From contig DQGR01000092.1 in assembly GCA_003524845.1 (NCBI GenBank), positions 1 through 17,553 of the forward strand: a stretch of 17,553 nt of DNA, written 5' to 3'. The DNA comes from Patescibacteria group bacterium (GTDB lineage Bacteria; Patescibacteriota; Microgenomatia; UBA10105). Both the position numbers and the translations under genes were made by a program. The notes under the pieces were generated by a model, which had not been told where the DNA came from, did no database searches, and saw only the letters and a program-made list of their open reading frames with translations. Positions 6,396 through 11,494 of this stretch are shown piece after piece (position 1 is the stretch's first letter; each line of letters begins with the position of its first letter).

Positions 6396-6629
6396 TCAAA
6401 ATCCCCTTTGCAGCAAACTTGCTACCTGCGGCGCGGTTAGGTTGTGCACCAAGGCGACAATACAGACGAGAATCAGCGCAACTGGAATCAAGATCCGCCA
6501 CGGCGCGTGTTTCAAAAATGGCACCACGCGCTTATATACTGGAGTCAGCGGCCCAATAGTTTGCGGCGGCAAATCCACGACTTCGATCCAGCGGCGATAA
6601 AATTGTTGGTAAAGCAAATCTTTGTTCAT
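6396..6629 (-). CDS. Small single-pass membrane protein downstream of the sigma factor
   Basis: A 77-aa protein with a hydrophilic, aromatic N-terminal half (LYQQFYRRWIEVVDLPP) and one strong membrane segment at about 44-63 (RILIPVALILVCIVALVHNL), ending in a short tail. No family recognised. It lies 59 nt downstream of an ECF sigma factor gene on the same strand, with a palindromic hairpin between them. ECF sigma genes are often followed by a membrane-bound anti-sigma factor, so that role is conceivable, but the cytosolic part shows no zinc-binding HxxxCxxC motif of the classical ASD fold. I regard the anti-sigma idea as a guess from position only. Confidence 0.6.
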   Translation of the reverse strand: MNKDLLYQQFYRRWIEVVDLPPQTIGPLTPVYKRVVPFLKHAPWRILIPVALILVCIVALVHNLTAPQVASLLQRGF

Positions 6630-6639
6630 AAGTTTATCC

Positions 6640-6675
6640 AGGGTCAGACCTTATGCGCCTTAAAGGTCTGACCCT
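6640..6675. repeat. 13-bp inverted repeat hairpin (AGGGTCAGACCTT family), copy 2
   Basis: AGGGTCAGACCTT at 6640-6652 pairs with its complement at 6663-6675 across a 10-nt loop (ATGCGCCTTA). The stem is identical to the copy at 4287-4322 while the loop differs. It lies between the sigma factor stop and the start of the 77-aa gene. Confidence 0.8.
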
Positions 6676-6688
6676 TAGTTTTCAGCAA

Positions 6689-7237
6689 TTATTTTTCTTC
6701 GTATAATTTTACAAACGCTTTTCGCGCCCGAAATAGCAGCGATTCAGCTGATTTAAAGGACAGTGACATGCGTCCTGCTATCTCCACCACATTTCTGCCT
6801 TCAACATACTTAAGCACCAGTATTTGGCCATAGCGCGGTGCAAGCTGCTTCAGTATGGTCGTAATTTTCTCTGTAATCATCTGCCGGGTAAACAGTTCTT
6901 CCGGCTCTACCCCTTCGGCGCGAATCAGCTCAAGACCGCTGGCAATCTGCGAGAAGACGATCTTTTTCAGCTTCTTCTTCCGGTAAAAATCCACAATCTT
7001 GTGGTGGGCGATGGAAAACAGGTACGTTTTCAGGCTGGACTGAAAGGTAAAGTCGCGGAGTCCCTCAAGGAGGGCAAACAAAGTATCCTGGCAAATTTCT
7101 TCCACATCCGCCTCGCTCCCCACCTTGGCGCGGATGAAGTTGAGAAGCTTGGGCGCGTAAATATCGTAAAAACGCTTGAGTGCAGCTTCATCTCTGGAGA
7201 GGAGTTTTTGAACTAATAACTTATCGTCCTCGATCAT
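6689..7237 (-). CDS. ECF-type RNA polymerase sigma-70 factor
   Basis: A 182-aa extracytoplasmic-function sigma factor that would direct RNA polymerase to alternative promoters. Region 2 covers roughly residues 20-88, with DVEEICQDTLFALLEGL and the following SSLKTYLFSIAHHKIVDFYR used for -10 recognition and melting. Region 4 covers about 125-178, with YGQILVLKYVEGRNVVEIA and a helix-turn-helix ending in SAESLLFRARKAF. Length is typical for the family and sigma region 3 is absent. It begins a minus-strand series of genes leading into the mevalonate cluster. An extended -10 (TGATATACT) ends 6 nt before its ATG, implying a leaderless transcript. No clear anti-sigma gene follows, only a small membrane protein. 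Confidence 0.92.
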   Translation of the reverse strand: MIEDDKLLVQKLLSRDEAALKRFYDIYAPKLLNFIRAKVGSEADVEEICQDTLFALLEGLRDFTFQSSLKTYLFSIAHHKIVDFYRKKKLKKIVFSQIASGLELIRAEGVEPEELFTRQMITEKITTILKQLAPRYGQILVLKYVEGRNVVEIAGRMSLSFKSAESLLFRARKAFVKLYEEK

Positions 7238-7243
7238 GGTAGT

Positions 7244-7272
7244 AGTATATCAAATGGAGTTATATTGCTAAA
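7244..7272 (-). promoter_or_regulatory. Extended -10 promoter for the ECF sigma gene, apparently leaderless
   Basis: On the minus strand TG-A-TATACT spans 7252-7244, and TATACT ends 6 nt before the ATG at 7237. A poor -35 candidate (TTTAGC, complement of 7267-7272) sits 17 nt upstream. With normal spacing transcription would start at or next to the A of the start codon. No Shine-Dalgarno is present. Confidence 0.5.
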
Positions 7273-7422
7273 TTGCTGCATTGTTAACTCCTCCCGCCTG
7301 CCAGCGCATAGCGCAGCCATGGCGGGCAGACCTAACCTCCTCTTAAAAAGAGGAGCAGTTCCCTCTCCTTAATAAGGAGAAGGTAAGGTCAGCAATCGAG
7401 CAATAGAGAACAATTTAACAAT
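7264..7422. repeat. Octamer arrays in inverted orientation flanking two palindromes
   Basis: Three octamers (ATTGCTAA, ATTGCTGC, ATTGTTAA; 7264-7287) face four of the opposite sense (AGCAATCG, AGCAATAG, AGAACAAT, TTAACAAT; 7391-7422). Between them lie a palindrome with CCCGCC (7293-7298) against GGCGGG (7321-7326) around GCGC-ATA-GCGC, and a double hairpin at 7329-7390. In the latter, outer arms GACCTAACCT and AGGTAAGGTC match 9 of 10 and enclose CTCCTCTT/AAGAGGAG and TCTCCTTA/TAAGGAGA. No gene is visible; this is the start of a gene-free stretch between the two divergent halves of the window. Confidence 0.7.
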
Positions 7423-7489
7423 TATTTCCCTTTCCCCTCCCTTGCGTTAATTCTTAGGCAATTGTGCGGGAATTAGTATCCTGTAGCAC

Positions 7490-7518
7490 TTGACTTTAGG
7501 CTGTTTTTATGGTACATT
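7490..7518 (+). promoter_or_regulatory. Sigma-70-like promoter facing the structured segment
   Basis: TTGACT at 7490-7495 is followed after 17 nt by TACATT at 7513-7518, with a TGG extended -10 (7510-7512). Both elements and the spacing fit a strong housekeeping promoter. No good open reading frame starts just downstream; the next 100 nt are the foldable segment 7541-7621. Confidence 0.5.
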
Positions 7519-7524
7519 TTGTGC

Positions 7525-7630
7525 CTAAAAACGAATGATACCCTGCCAGGTTTTACGCTTCGATCCGCCGGCTGGCGGAGAGAAGCAACCTATAGAAAAC
7601 AGGCGGCAGGGAAACCTGCCGATTTTGATG
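7525..7630 (+). ncRNA. Candidate small structured RNA (or composite palindrome)
   Basis: Predicted transcript from the promoter at 7490-7518. CCCTGCC (7541-7547) can pair with GGCAGGG (7605-7611), AGGTT (7548-7552) with AACCT (7587-7591), GCTTC (7557-7561) with GAAGC (7582-7586), and CCGCC (7565-7569) with GGCGG (7574-7578). Alternatively CGGCAGG (7604-7610) pairs with CCTGCCG (7615-7621) across a GAAA loop, followed by ATTTTG. The two folds exclude each other, as in an attenuator. Against an RNA gene: the inner GCTTC...GAAGC hairpin with CCGCC/GGCGG also appears, in reverse orientation, at about 15220-15246 and 13212-13237, so part of this is a dispersed palindrome. It matches no RNA family I recognise; the SRP core is absent. 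Confidence 0.35.
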
Positions 7631-7640
7631 ACTGATCTAT

Positions 7641-7725
7641 GTCATCCTGAGGCACAGCCGAAAGATCTAGGCCGAAATCTGCAAGATAGCGCTTCGCTAG
7701 ATTCCTCGACTTCGCTCGGAATGAC
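7641..7725. repeat. Composite palindromic element with GTCAT...ATGAC ends
   Basis: An 85-bp element starts GTCATCCTGA and ends TCGGAATGAC. It contains AGCGCTTCGCT-type inner palindromes and GATTCCTCGACTTCGCTCGG near its right end, the same layout as the elements at 6265-6386 and 13158-13241. It lies in the gene-free stretch 7238-7979. Confidence 0.7.
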
Positions 7726-7879
7726 AAAAGGATTTGTATGTTGGGAAGAGTAAGTCCCTTACTTCTTCTTCCAAGCTTACAAGAGTACGCCAAACGTGCA
7801 TTAGCTGCACATGGCATTTAACAATCGGACAGCCGGGAATAATGATGGTGATTGTAACGACGCAAATAGCTTGCACCAT

Positions 7880-7914
7880 TTACTGGTCACTGATCACTGA
7901 TTCCCTATCACTGT
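7880..7914. repeat. Heptamer array, TCACTGA type
   Basis: Five contiguous 7-bp units: TTACTGG, TCACTGA, TCACTGA, TTCCCTA, TCACTGT. It is intergenic, about 65 nt upstream of the first small membrane protein gene. The rest of 7726-7979 shows no gene; a short hairpin TTGTTT/AAACAA lies around 7932-7946. Confidence 0.6.
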
Positions 7915-7979
7915 ACAAGCACCTTAAAAACTTGTTTGTTGAAACAAAACTCCTTTAATACCTATACGGTATAAGGTGG

Positions 7980-8204
7980 ATGGAATGTGGTAAGATAAAA
8001 ATGAATATGGGTAAGCGCCATCGTTTTGAACGTTTTGCGCGAATTGCAGAAAAACTAATGGAATGGGGTAATTTTATCTTTGTAGGATTAGTACTTGGAC
8101 AGGCCTTTATGAAAGAAATCAATATTTTGTTCGTACTCATCGGAGTGAGCGCTTGGGCGGCTTCATACTTTGGAGCAAATTATCTCATGAAGCGAGGAGG
8201 TTAA
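7980..8204 (+). CDS. Small two-segment membrane protein, unknown
   Basis: A 74-aa protein if the ATG at 7980 is used, with AGGTGG directly adjoining it. Two more in-frame ATGs at 8001 and 8007 would give 67 or 65 aa, and one of these may be the true start because the spacing at 7980 is too tight for a normal ribosome site. The basic N-terminus (KRHRFERFARIAEKL) is followed by two hydrophobic segments at about 31-43 and 47-65, then a short basic tail LMKRGG. No family recognised. Its stop overlaps the Shine-Dalgarno of the next, even smaller membrane gene 2 nt downstream, so the two form a pair. It opens the plus-strand half of the window. Confidence 0.6.
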   Translation: MECGKIKMNMGKRHRFERFARIAEKLMEWGNFIFVGLVLGQAFMKEINILFVLIGVSAWAASYFGANYLMKRGG

Positions 8205-8206
8205 AT

Positions 8207-8308
8207 ATGACTACATTAACCGGTGGACAGTTCGGAGCTGTGCTTATGATTCTGATTGCTATTCTGCTTATGATCGTCTTTGTCTATTTTGTAGCGCGTG
8301 AGAAGTAA
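8207..8308 (+). CDS. 33-aa single-pass membrane microprotein
   Basis: A very short gene preceded by a perfect AGGAGG (8195-8200) with 6-nt spacing, the strongest ribosome-binding site in the neighbourhood. The product has a polar N-terminus of about ten residues (MTTLTGGQFG), one uninterrupted hydrophobic stretch (AVLMILIAILLMIVFVYFV) and a charged end AREK. It starts 2 nt after the stop of the 74-aa membrane protein and is probably co-translated with it. A similarly built 30-aa protein is encoded at 10713-10805. No known family; it could be a small subunit or regulator of a membrane complex. Confidence 0.6.
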   Translation: MTTLTGGQFGAVLMILIAILLMIVFVYFVAREK

Positions 8309-8419
8309 CCGCGTAATAATTTTTGCTTCCTTCCTCTTACTCCTAACCACTTTCCGCAAGTTCTATCCAACTTTTACCGTATAGAAAAAGAAAGGAGAAA
8401 AAAATCGGAAAAAAATCGG

Positions 8420-8438
8420 GTTAGCCTCATCGGCTAAC
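8420..8438 (+). promoter_or_regulatory. Leader hairpin in the 8309-8549 spacer
   Basis: GTTAGCC (8420-8426) pairs perfectly with GGCTAAC (8432-8438). Just upstream AAAAAAATCGG is repeated twice, and just downstream a second weaker fold includes the 10-bp palindrome ACGGATCCGT near 8475. No T-run follows, so it is not a standard terminator. It may be a 5' leader structure of the 8550 gene. Nothing else is visible in this 241-bp spacer. Confidence 0.35.
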
Positions 8439-8549
8439 AAAGCGTGGCATCTAGGTCCGGCTTTTTGGGCCAAACGGATCCGTGTCCAAGGAGCAACAGT
8501 GTTTATTTAGTTTTTGAATTGAAAGCCATGAAAAAAAGGAGAAAATCTC

Positions 8550-9176
8550 ATGGCAGTCGACAAGAACGCCTTGATCAAAAAAATCGAGGCCGCAACAGAT
8601 TTGAAATCGTTGCGCGATTTAGCAACAATGCTGGAAGTCAATGATGCGCTTGACAAAAACATTGTCACAACGCAAAAAAAGTTAGTTGACGTAATTACAG
8701 CCATGGACGAAGCGGCCTTAGAATCGAAATTGAGATCGAAAGTAGCTCGACAACCTCAATCAGCCGCGCCGGAAATTGACTACGCGAAGTTAGCTGCGGA
8801 AATGCTTCGGATCCAAACCGAAACTGAAGCCGTTAGAACACCCACAGCGACTGTTGTGCCGCCAAAACCCGAGGATACGCAGCCAATCAAACTTGAACAG
8901 CAAAAGGTCGTCGAGGACACGCAACCTGTTCAATCAGTCGAATCAGAAGAACCGGAAAATGAAATTGTCCGGATTTGGAAGAAGTATTGGAGATGGTTTG
9001 TTGCTGCAGGGCTAGCCATCATTGCATTTCTCGGATTAGTCGCAATGTTGGTTGCAACGGTTACCCAATCGTATGGATGGGCGTTTCTTTTGCTCGTTTG
9101 TCCATTCGTACCGGCAACAGCAGGTGCAGTCGTTGTAATCCTTTGGCCCAAGAAAAAAAGTGAGGTCAAATCATGA
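8550..9176 (+). CDS. Unknown protein with two C-terminal membrane segments
   Basis: A 208-aa protein with GGAG (8538-8541) 8 nt before the ATG. Residues 1-70 are predicted helical and charged (KKIEAATDLKSLRDLATML), 71-138 form a low-complexity acidic, Pro- and Gln-rich linker, and two hydrophobic segments follow at about 149-171 and 176-199 before a basic end PKKKSEVKS. The N-terminal region is therefore likely cytosolic and tethered by a flexible linker. The last codons overlap the start of the next gene in an ATGA junction (9173-9176), so the two products are made together and may interact. I recognise no family. Confidence 0.75.
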   Translation: MAVDKNALIKKIEAATDLKSLRDLATMLEVNDALDKNIVTTQKKLVDVITAMDEAALESKLRSKVARQPQSAAPEIDYAKLAAEMLRIQTETEAVRTPTATVVPPKPEDTQPIKLEQQKVVEDTQPVQSVESEEPENEIVRIWKKYWRWFVAAGLAIIAFLGLVAMLVATVTQSYGWAFLLLVCPFVPATAGAVVVILWPKKKSEVKS

Positions 9177-9742
9177 GAATCCGAACAGTAATTCTCATTG
9201 TAGTCTTGGTATTTGCATGCGGCGCGTGCACAATGGCTGCCGCTTTCGTAGCGAGTACCGGCCTACCAGATGTTCTTGGACAACTAGGCGGACAAGCTGT
9301 CCAACAACAGAAGGCTACTTTGGAAAGTTTGATTACTCCAACCGGCCCACCGCCTACTCGCTGTGTAGATTGCACAAGCACTCCGAGTCCGGTTCCGAGT
9401 AACACTCCGTTGCCGTCAAACACGCCGCGGCCTACAACCATTCCGCTGACAGCGACTCCTGCATGCGCGCAACCTGTCAGGGTTTCGCGTGATCAATATG
9501 GTAACGAGTTCGTTGTGGCGATCAACCCAGTGCCGATGTGGAACGAGACTTTGCAGTCTTACGATTGCTTTTATTCCGCAATCTGCCCAGCCGAAAAGCG
9601 GTTGTTCGACTCGGGTCTCGTGATACCACAATACGTCGCTCTTTTGAATGGAGCGCTTTGTTCGGCGCCAGTTACGGCAACGCCATTAGTTTTGGTGGTC
9701 ACCGCAACCGCAGCGTCGAGCGCCACGCCGAAAAAATCGTAA
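9173..9742 (+). CDS. Unknown exported protein with Pro/Thr-rich linker and cysteines
   Basis: A 189-aa protein. Residues 1-28 are a signal sequence or membrane anchor (TVILIVVLVFACGACTMAAA); Cys16 or Cys19 could be a lipobox cysteine, though the site is not canonical. A Ser/Thr/Pro-rich linker (about 56-98, TPSPVPSNTPLPSNTPRPTT) leads to a compact segment at 99-165 with Cys98, Cys132, Cys138 and Cys163, plus an earlier CVDC pair at 64-67, suggesting disulfides outside the membrane. The C-terminus is again Thr/Ala-rich. Such linkers are common in surface proteins of Chloroflexota and some CPR bacteria. It overlaps the preceding membrane gene by 4 nt (ATGA). Function unknown. Confidence 0.75.
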   Translation: MRIRTVILIVVLVFACGACTMAAAFVASTGLPDVLGQLGGQAVQQQKATLESLITPTGPPPTRCVDCTSTPSPVPSNTPLPSNTPRPTTIPLTATPACAQPVRVSRDQYGNEFVVAINPVPMWNETLQSYDCFYSAICPAEKRLFDSGLVIPQYVALLNGALCSAPVTATPLVLVVTATAASSATPKKS

Positions 9743-9754
9743 TCAACAAACAAG

Positions 9755-9793
9755 GGTCGTCCGAAAGGATGAAGTTTGTCCAGACGGACGACC
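9755..9793. repeat. Inverted repeat after the exported-protein gene
   Basis: GGTCGTCCG (9755-9763) and CGGACGACC (9785-9793) form a perfect 9-bp stem with a 21-nt loop, 12 nt after the stop of the preceding gene. It may act as a transcript end or stabilising hairpin, but no T-run follows. Confidence 0.55.
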
Positions 9794-9822
9794 ATCGCAT
9801 TAAGTGCATTTACAACTTTTAC

Positions 9823-9926
9823 CCGCCGGGCTAGTTGCTGATTTTTAATCAGTGTACACCGGCGGTTTCCACAGGTATTCATAGTAGCTCTCGACAAAGT
9901 TTACCCTGATGAATATCAGGGCTCGA
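9823..9926. repeat. Cluster of palindromes in the 9743-10052 spacer
   Basis: A nested hairpin has CCGCCGG (9823-9829) against CCGGCGG (9859-9865) with CTGAT/ATCAG (9838-9852) inside it. A second hairpin, CCCTGAT (9904-9910) against ATCAGGG (9915-9921), is framed by GCTCTCGA and CTCGAGC and resembles the GAGTTTATCCCG-type arm of the elements at 6265 and 15131. No gene is visible in this spacer; the antitoxin promoter lies at its right end. Confidence 0.55.
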
Positions 9927-10040
9927 GCAAAACTCCAAATGTTTCGTTCGACCAATCCACCCGCTGGCGAAGCGTGGAGAACTGCAATACTGAATTGCTT
10001 GTCCTGGGCAAAGTCGAAGAGTTCGATTGCCGGAATGTTG

Positions 10041-10046
10041 TATACT
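10041..10046 (+). promoter_or_regulatory. -10 box of the antitoxin/PIN operon, apparently leaderless
   Basis: TATACT ends 6 nt before the ATG at 10053, the same hexamer and spacing as for the ECF sigma gene. No convincing -35 or Shine-Dalgarno is seen. Confidence 0.4.
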
Positions 10047-10052
10047 GTACCC

Positions 10053-10277
10053 ATGAAACAAATAACCCTACCTCAAGAAAAACTTTCAGAATTGGCACAA
10101 ACCCTAGAAAGGGCCAATAAACTTGCCAAAGAACTTGGTATTGTCAACGCTGTTCCAAGTACCAATTCTGCTCCATATCGTGTCTATAACGATAGTGAAA
10201 TTGAGGAATTCCTGAAAGAAGACAAGCTTCCCGACTCACTCGCACAAAAGGTTCGTCAAAATCTGAAATTTAAATAA
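10053..10277 (+). CDS. Putative antitoxin partner of the PIN-domain toxin
   Basis: A 74-aa soluble protein. I chose the ATG at 10053 because the reading frame upstream crosses palindromic repeats and a -10 box. The N-terminal half is helical and charged (LPQEKLSELAQTLERANKL), and the C-terminal half (SEIEEFLKEDKLPDSLAQKV) looks like a partner-wrapping tail. It has no recognisable AbrB, RHH or Phd domain. The PIN toxin gene begins 1 nt after its stop, the usual antitoxin-first arrangement. The antitoxin role is inferred from this pairing, size and charge; the family is not one I can name. Confidence 0.65.
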   Translation: MKQITLPQEKLSELAQTLERANKLAKELGIVNAVPSTNSAPYRVYNDSEIEEFLKEDKLPDSLAQKVRQNLKFK

Positions 10278-10278
10278 C

Positions 10279-10716
10279 ATGCGGGTATTTTTCGACGCCT
10301 CGGTTATAATTACCGCTCTTCTCTCTCCTCATGGCGGATCTTCTTTTCTGATTGAACATGTAAAACAAGGCAGAATAATCGGTGTCACTTCTCAAACTGT
10401 AATTGACGAAATTACTGATCCGGATAAATCACAAAAGTTGCAAAAATCAAAAGCAGAAATAGAAATATTTATTGCAAACAGTAAACTTTTAGTACGTGCG
10501 CGTCTTTCACAGGCAGATATCGAATCTTATAAAGACAAAATAGATGTAGAAGATGCGCATCTTATCGCAGGTGCAAGTTTTACAAAGTGTAATTACTTGG
10601 TGAGTCTTGACAAGAAACATGTAGTACGCGAAGACGTCAAAAAGCAATTTTTACCGCTTGTAATCGTTTCGCCAAAAGAGTTACTTGAGAAACTTGTTGC
10701 GGAAATGAAACTATGA
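10279..10716 (+). CDS. PIN-domain ribonuclease (VapC-like toxin)
   Basis: A 145-aa PIN-domain protein, expected to be a Mg-dependent endoribonuclease acting on tRNA or other RNA. Acidic active-site residues are visible: Asp6 in FFDASVIITAL, Glu44 in VIDEI, Asp89 and Asp92 in DVEDAHLIAGA, and Asp111 in SLDKKHV. The pattern fits the PIN_3-like group. It begins 1 nt after the putative antitoxin and ends overlapping a 30-aa membrane protein gene (ATGA at 10713-10716). The module sits immediately upstream of the first pilin gene. Confidence 0.85.
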   Translation: MRVFFDASVIITALLSPHGGSSFLIEHVKQGRIIGVTSQTVIDEITDPDKSQKLQKSKAEIEIFIANSKLLVRARLSQADIESYKDKIDVEDAHLIAGASFTKCNYLVSLDKKHVVREDVKKQFLPLVIVSPKELLEKLVAEMKL

Positions 10717-10805
10717 ATTTTACACAAGGTTCTGGAACCATGATTTTACTCTTAGGAGTTTTAGTAGTGGCGGTAGTTTTCTTAGTACTGGCAACCCGCA
10801 AGTAA
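10713..10805 (+). CDS. 30-aa single-pass membrane microprotein
   Basis: A very short gene whose ATG overlaps the TGA of the PIN toxin gene (ATGA), indicating translational coupling. The product is a polar N-terminus MNFTQGSGTM, a hydrophobic stretch ILLLGVLVVAVVFLVL and a basic end ATRK. It resembles the 33-aa protein at 8207-8308 in length, order and terminal lysine, although the sequence match is loose. It could be a third component of the toxin module or an unrelated small membrane protein. No family recognised, and chance cannot be excluded at this length. Confidence 0.5.
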   Translation: MNFTQGSGTMILLLGVLVVAVVFLVLATRK

Positions 10806-10824
10806 GAAGTCTTCATTTTTTGTC

Positions 10825-10951
10825 TAACAACTTACAACCTACAACCATTTCCCCTCCATTGCCTTTTATCTCTATTTTACCTACAATTTATGGTAGCTCT
10901 CCATTCCAGTCGAGCGAAATTAATAGTTTTTGTTCGAGCGTAGTCGAGAAC
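10825..10951. repeat. Heptamer array and palindrome upstream of the first pilin
   Basis: Three 7-bp units (TAACAAC, TTACAAC, CTACAAC; 10825-10845) are the same type as those in the signal peptide at 12758-12785. A palindromic segment with TTCGAGC...GTCGAGAAC follows at about 10908-10951. Otherwise the 158-bp spacer before the first pilin shows no gene. Confidence 0.55.
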
Positions 10952-10963
10952 TACTTTTAATAC

Positions 10964-11332
10964 ATGAAAAAAATGATTTTTTCTTTCTTTTTACTGTTTT
11001 CAGTTTTCTGTTTACTGATCGCTTCTCCTACCCACGCCGTTGACATCAGCACAATTTTCGGGCCTGCTGCTTCTTTCCCTACTGTCAACTCTCTCGTCAA
11101 CGTGATTACCCATAATCTACTTACCATTGCCGGCATTATCGCATTCTTAGGCGTGGTATTTGCCGGCATCCGGATGATCCAGTCAGCCGGGGATGCCAAA
11201 GCCCAGGAACAAAGCCAGGGCGCATTGACTGCCGCAGTGATTGGCCTTTTGATTATTCTCGGCGCATATTTTATACTGGAAATTGCCGGAGTCTTGACCG
11301 GGTTTAATTTTATAAATCCACCGATACCGTAG
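10964..11332 (+). CDS. Type IV secretion pilin-like protein (VirB2/TrbC-like), paralogue 1
   Basis: A 122-aa small exported membrane protein. A signal peptide (about 1-25, ending THA) is followed by a short loop and two membrane segments, about 53-71 and 88-107. Between them is the motif FAGIRMIQSAGDAKAQEQ, which matches the conserved G-x3-[MWF]-[IM]-x-[SA]-x-G-D of the other pilins here. VirB2/TrbC-type proteins polymerise into the extracellular pilus of type IV secretion systems, so a pilus role is likely. Part of the signal peptide is encoded by four 7-bp repeats (10990-11017). No Shine-Dalgarno is seen. Confidence 0.8.
   Translation: MKKMIFSFFLLFSVFCLLIASPTHAVDISTIFGPAASFPTVNSLVNVITHNLLTIAGIIAFLGVVFAGIRMIQSAGDAKAQEQSQGALTAAVIGLLIILGAYFILEIAGVLTGFNFINPPIP
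10990..11017. repeat. Heptamer array in pilin 1 signal peptide, TTTNCWG type
   Basis: Four contiguous 7-bp units, TTTACTG, TTTTCAG, TTTTCTG, TTTACTG, encode the hydrophobic core of the signal peptide. Confidence 0.7.
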
Positions 11333-11340
11333 AAACAATT

Positions 11341-11434
11341 GTCATGCTGAACTCGTTTCAGCATCTCAAAAACTTAAGATCCTGAAATAAATTCAGGATG
11401 ACAGAAAGAAATGGATTCCCGTTTGTACGGGAAT
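11341..11434. repeat. Composite palindromic element between pilins 1 and 2
   Basis: GTCATGCTGAA starts a unit ending AGGATGAC (11341-11402), with hairpins CTGAAACT/TTTCAG and CCTGAA/TTCAGG. A further hairpin ATTCCCG (11415-11421) against CGGGAAT (11428-11434) follows. Layout and ends match the elements at 165, 6265, 7641 and 13158. Confidence 0.7.
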
Positions 11435-11449
11435 AACATGGGAAAACGA

Positions 11450-11491
11450 GAATAACTGACTAATGACTGATGACTGTTTTCTACTTACTGA
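11450..11491. repeat. Heptamer array upstream of pilin 2, TGACTGA type
   Basis: Consecutive 7-bp units TGACTAA, TGACTGA, TGACTGT (11457-11477) are followed by the weaker TTTCTAC and TTACTGA, ending 3 nt before the ATG at 11495. The array occupies the place where promoter and ribosome site should be. Confidence 0.6.
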
Positions 11492-11494
11492 TAT

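Noticed and set aside
6396..6629. Classical zinc-binding anti-sigma factor
   Set aside because: Its position fits, but there is no HxxxCxxC motif and the soluble part is very short; left as unknown membrane protein.
7541..7621. Small SRP RNA (4.5S-like)
   Set aside because: Length and hairpin fit loosely, but the conserved GGAAG/AGCAG core around the tip is missing.
7535..7958. Short frames on both strands in the 7238-7979 spacer
   Set aside because: They run through palindromic and tandem repeats, lack ribosome sites and show no protein-like pattern.
10010..10040. tRNA T-arm-like GTTCGATTGC
   Set aside because: No acceptor, D or anticodon stems can be formed around it.
9909..10052. Longer N-terminus for the putative antitoxin starting at 9909
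   Set aside because: The added part is encoded by palindromic repeats and contains the -10 box; the ATG at 10053 gives a compact protein.
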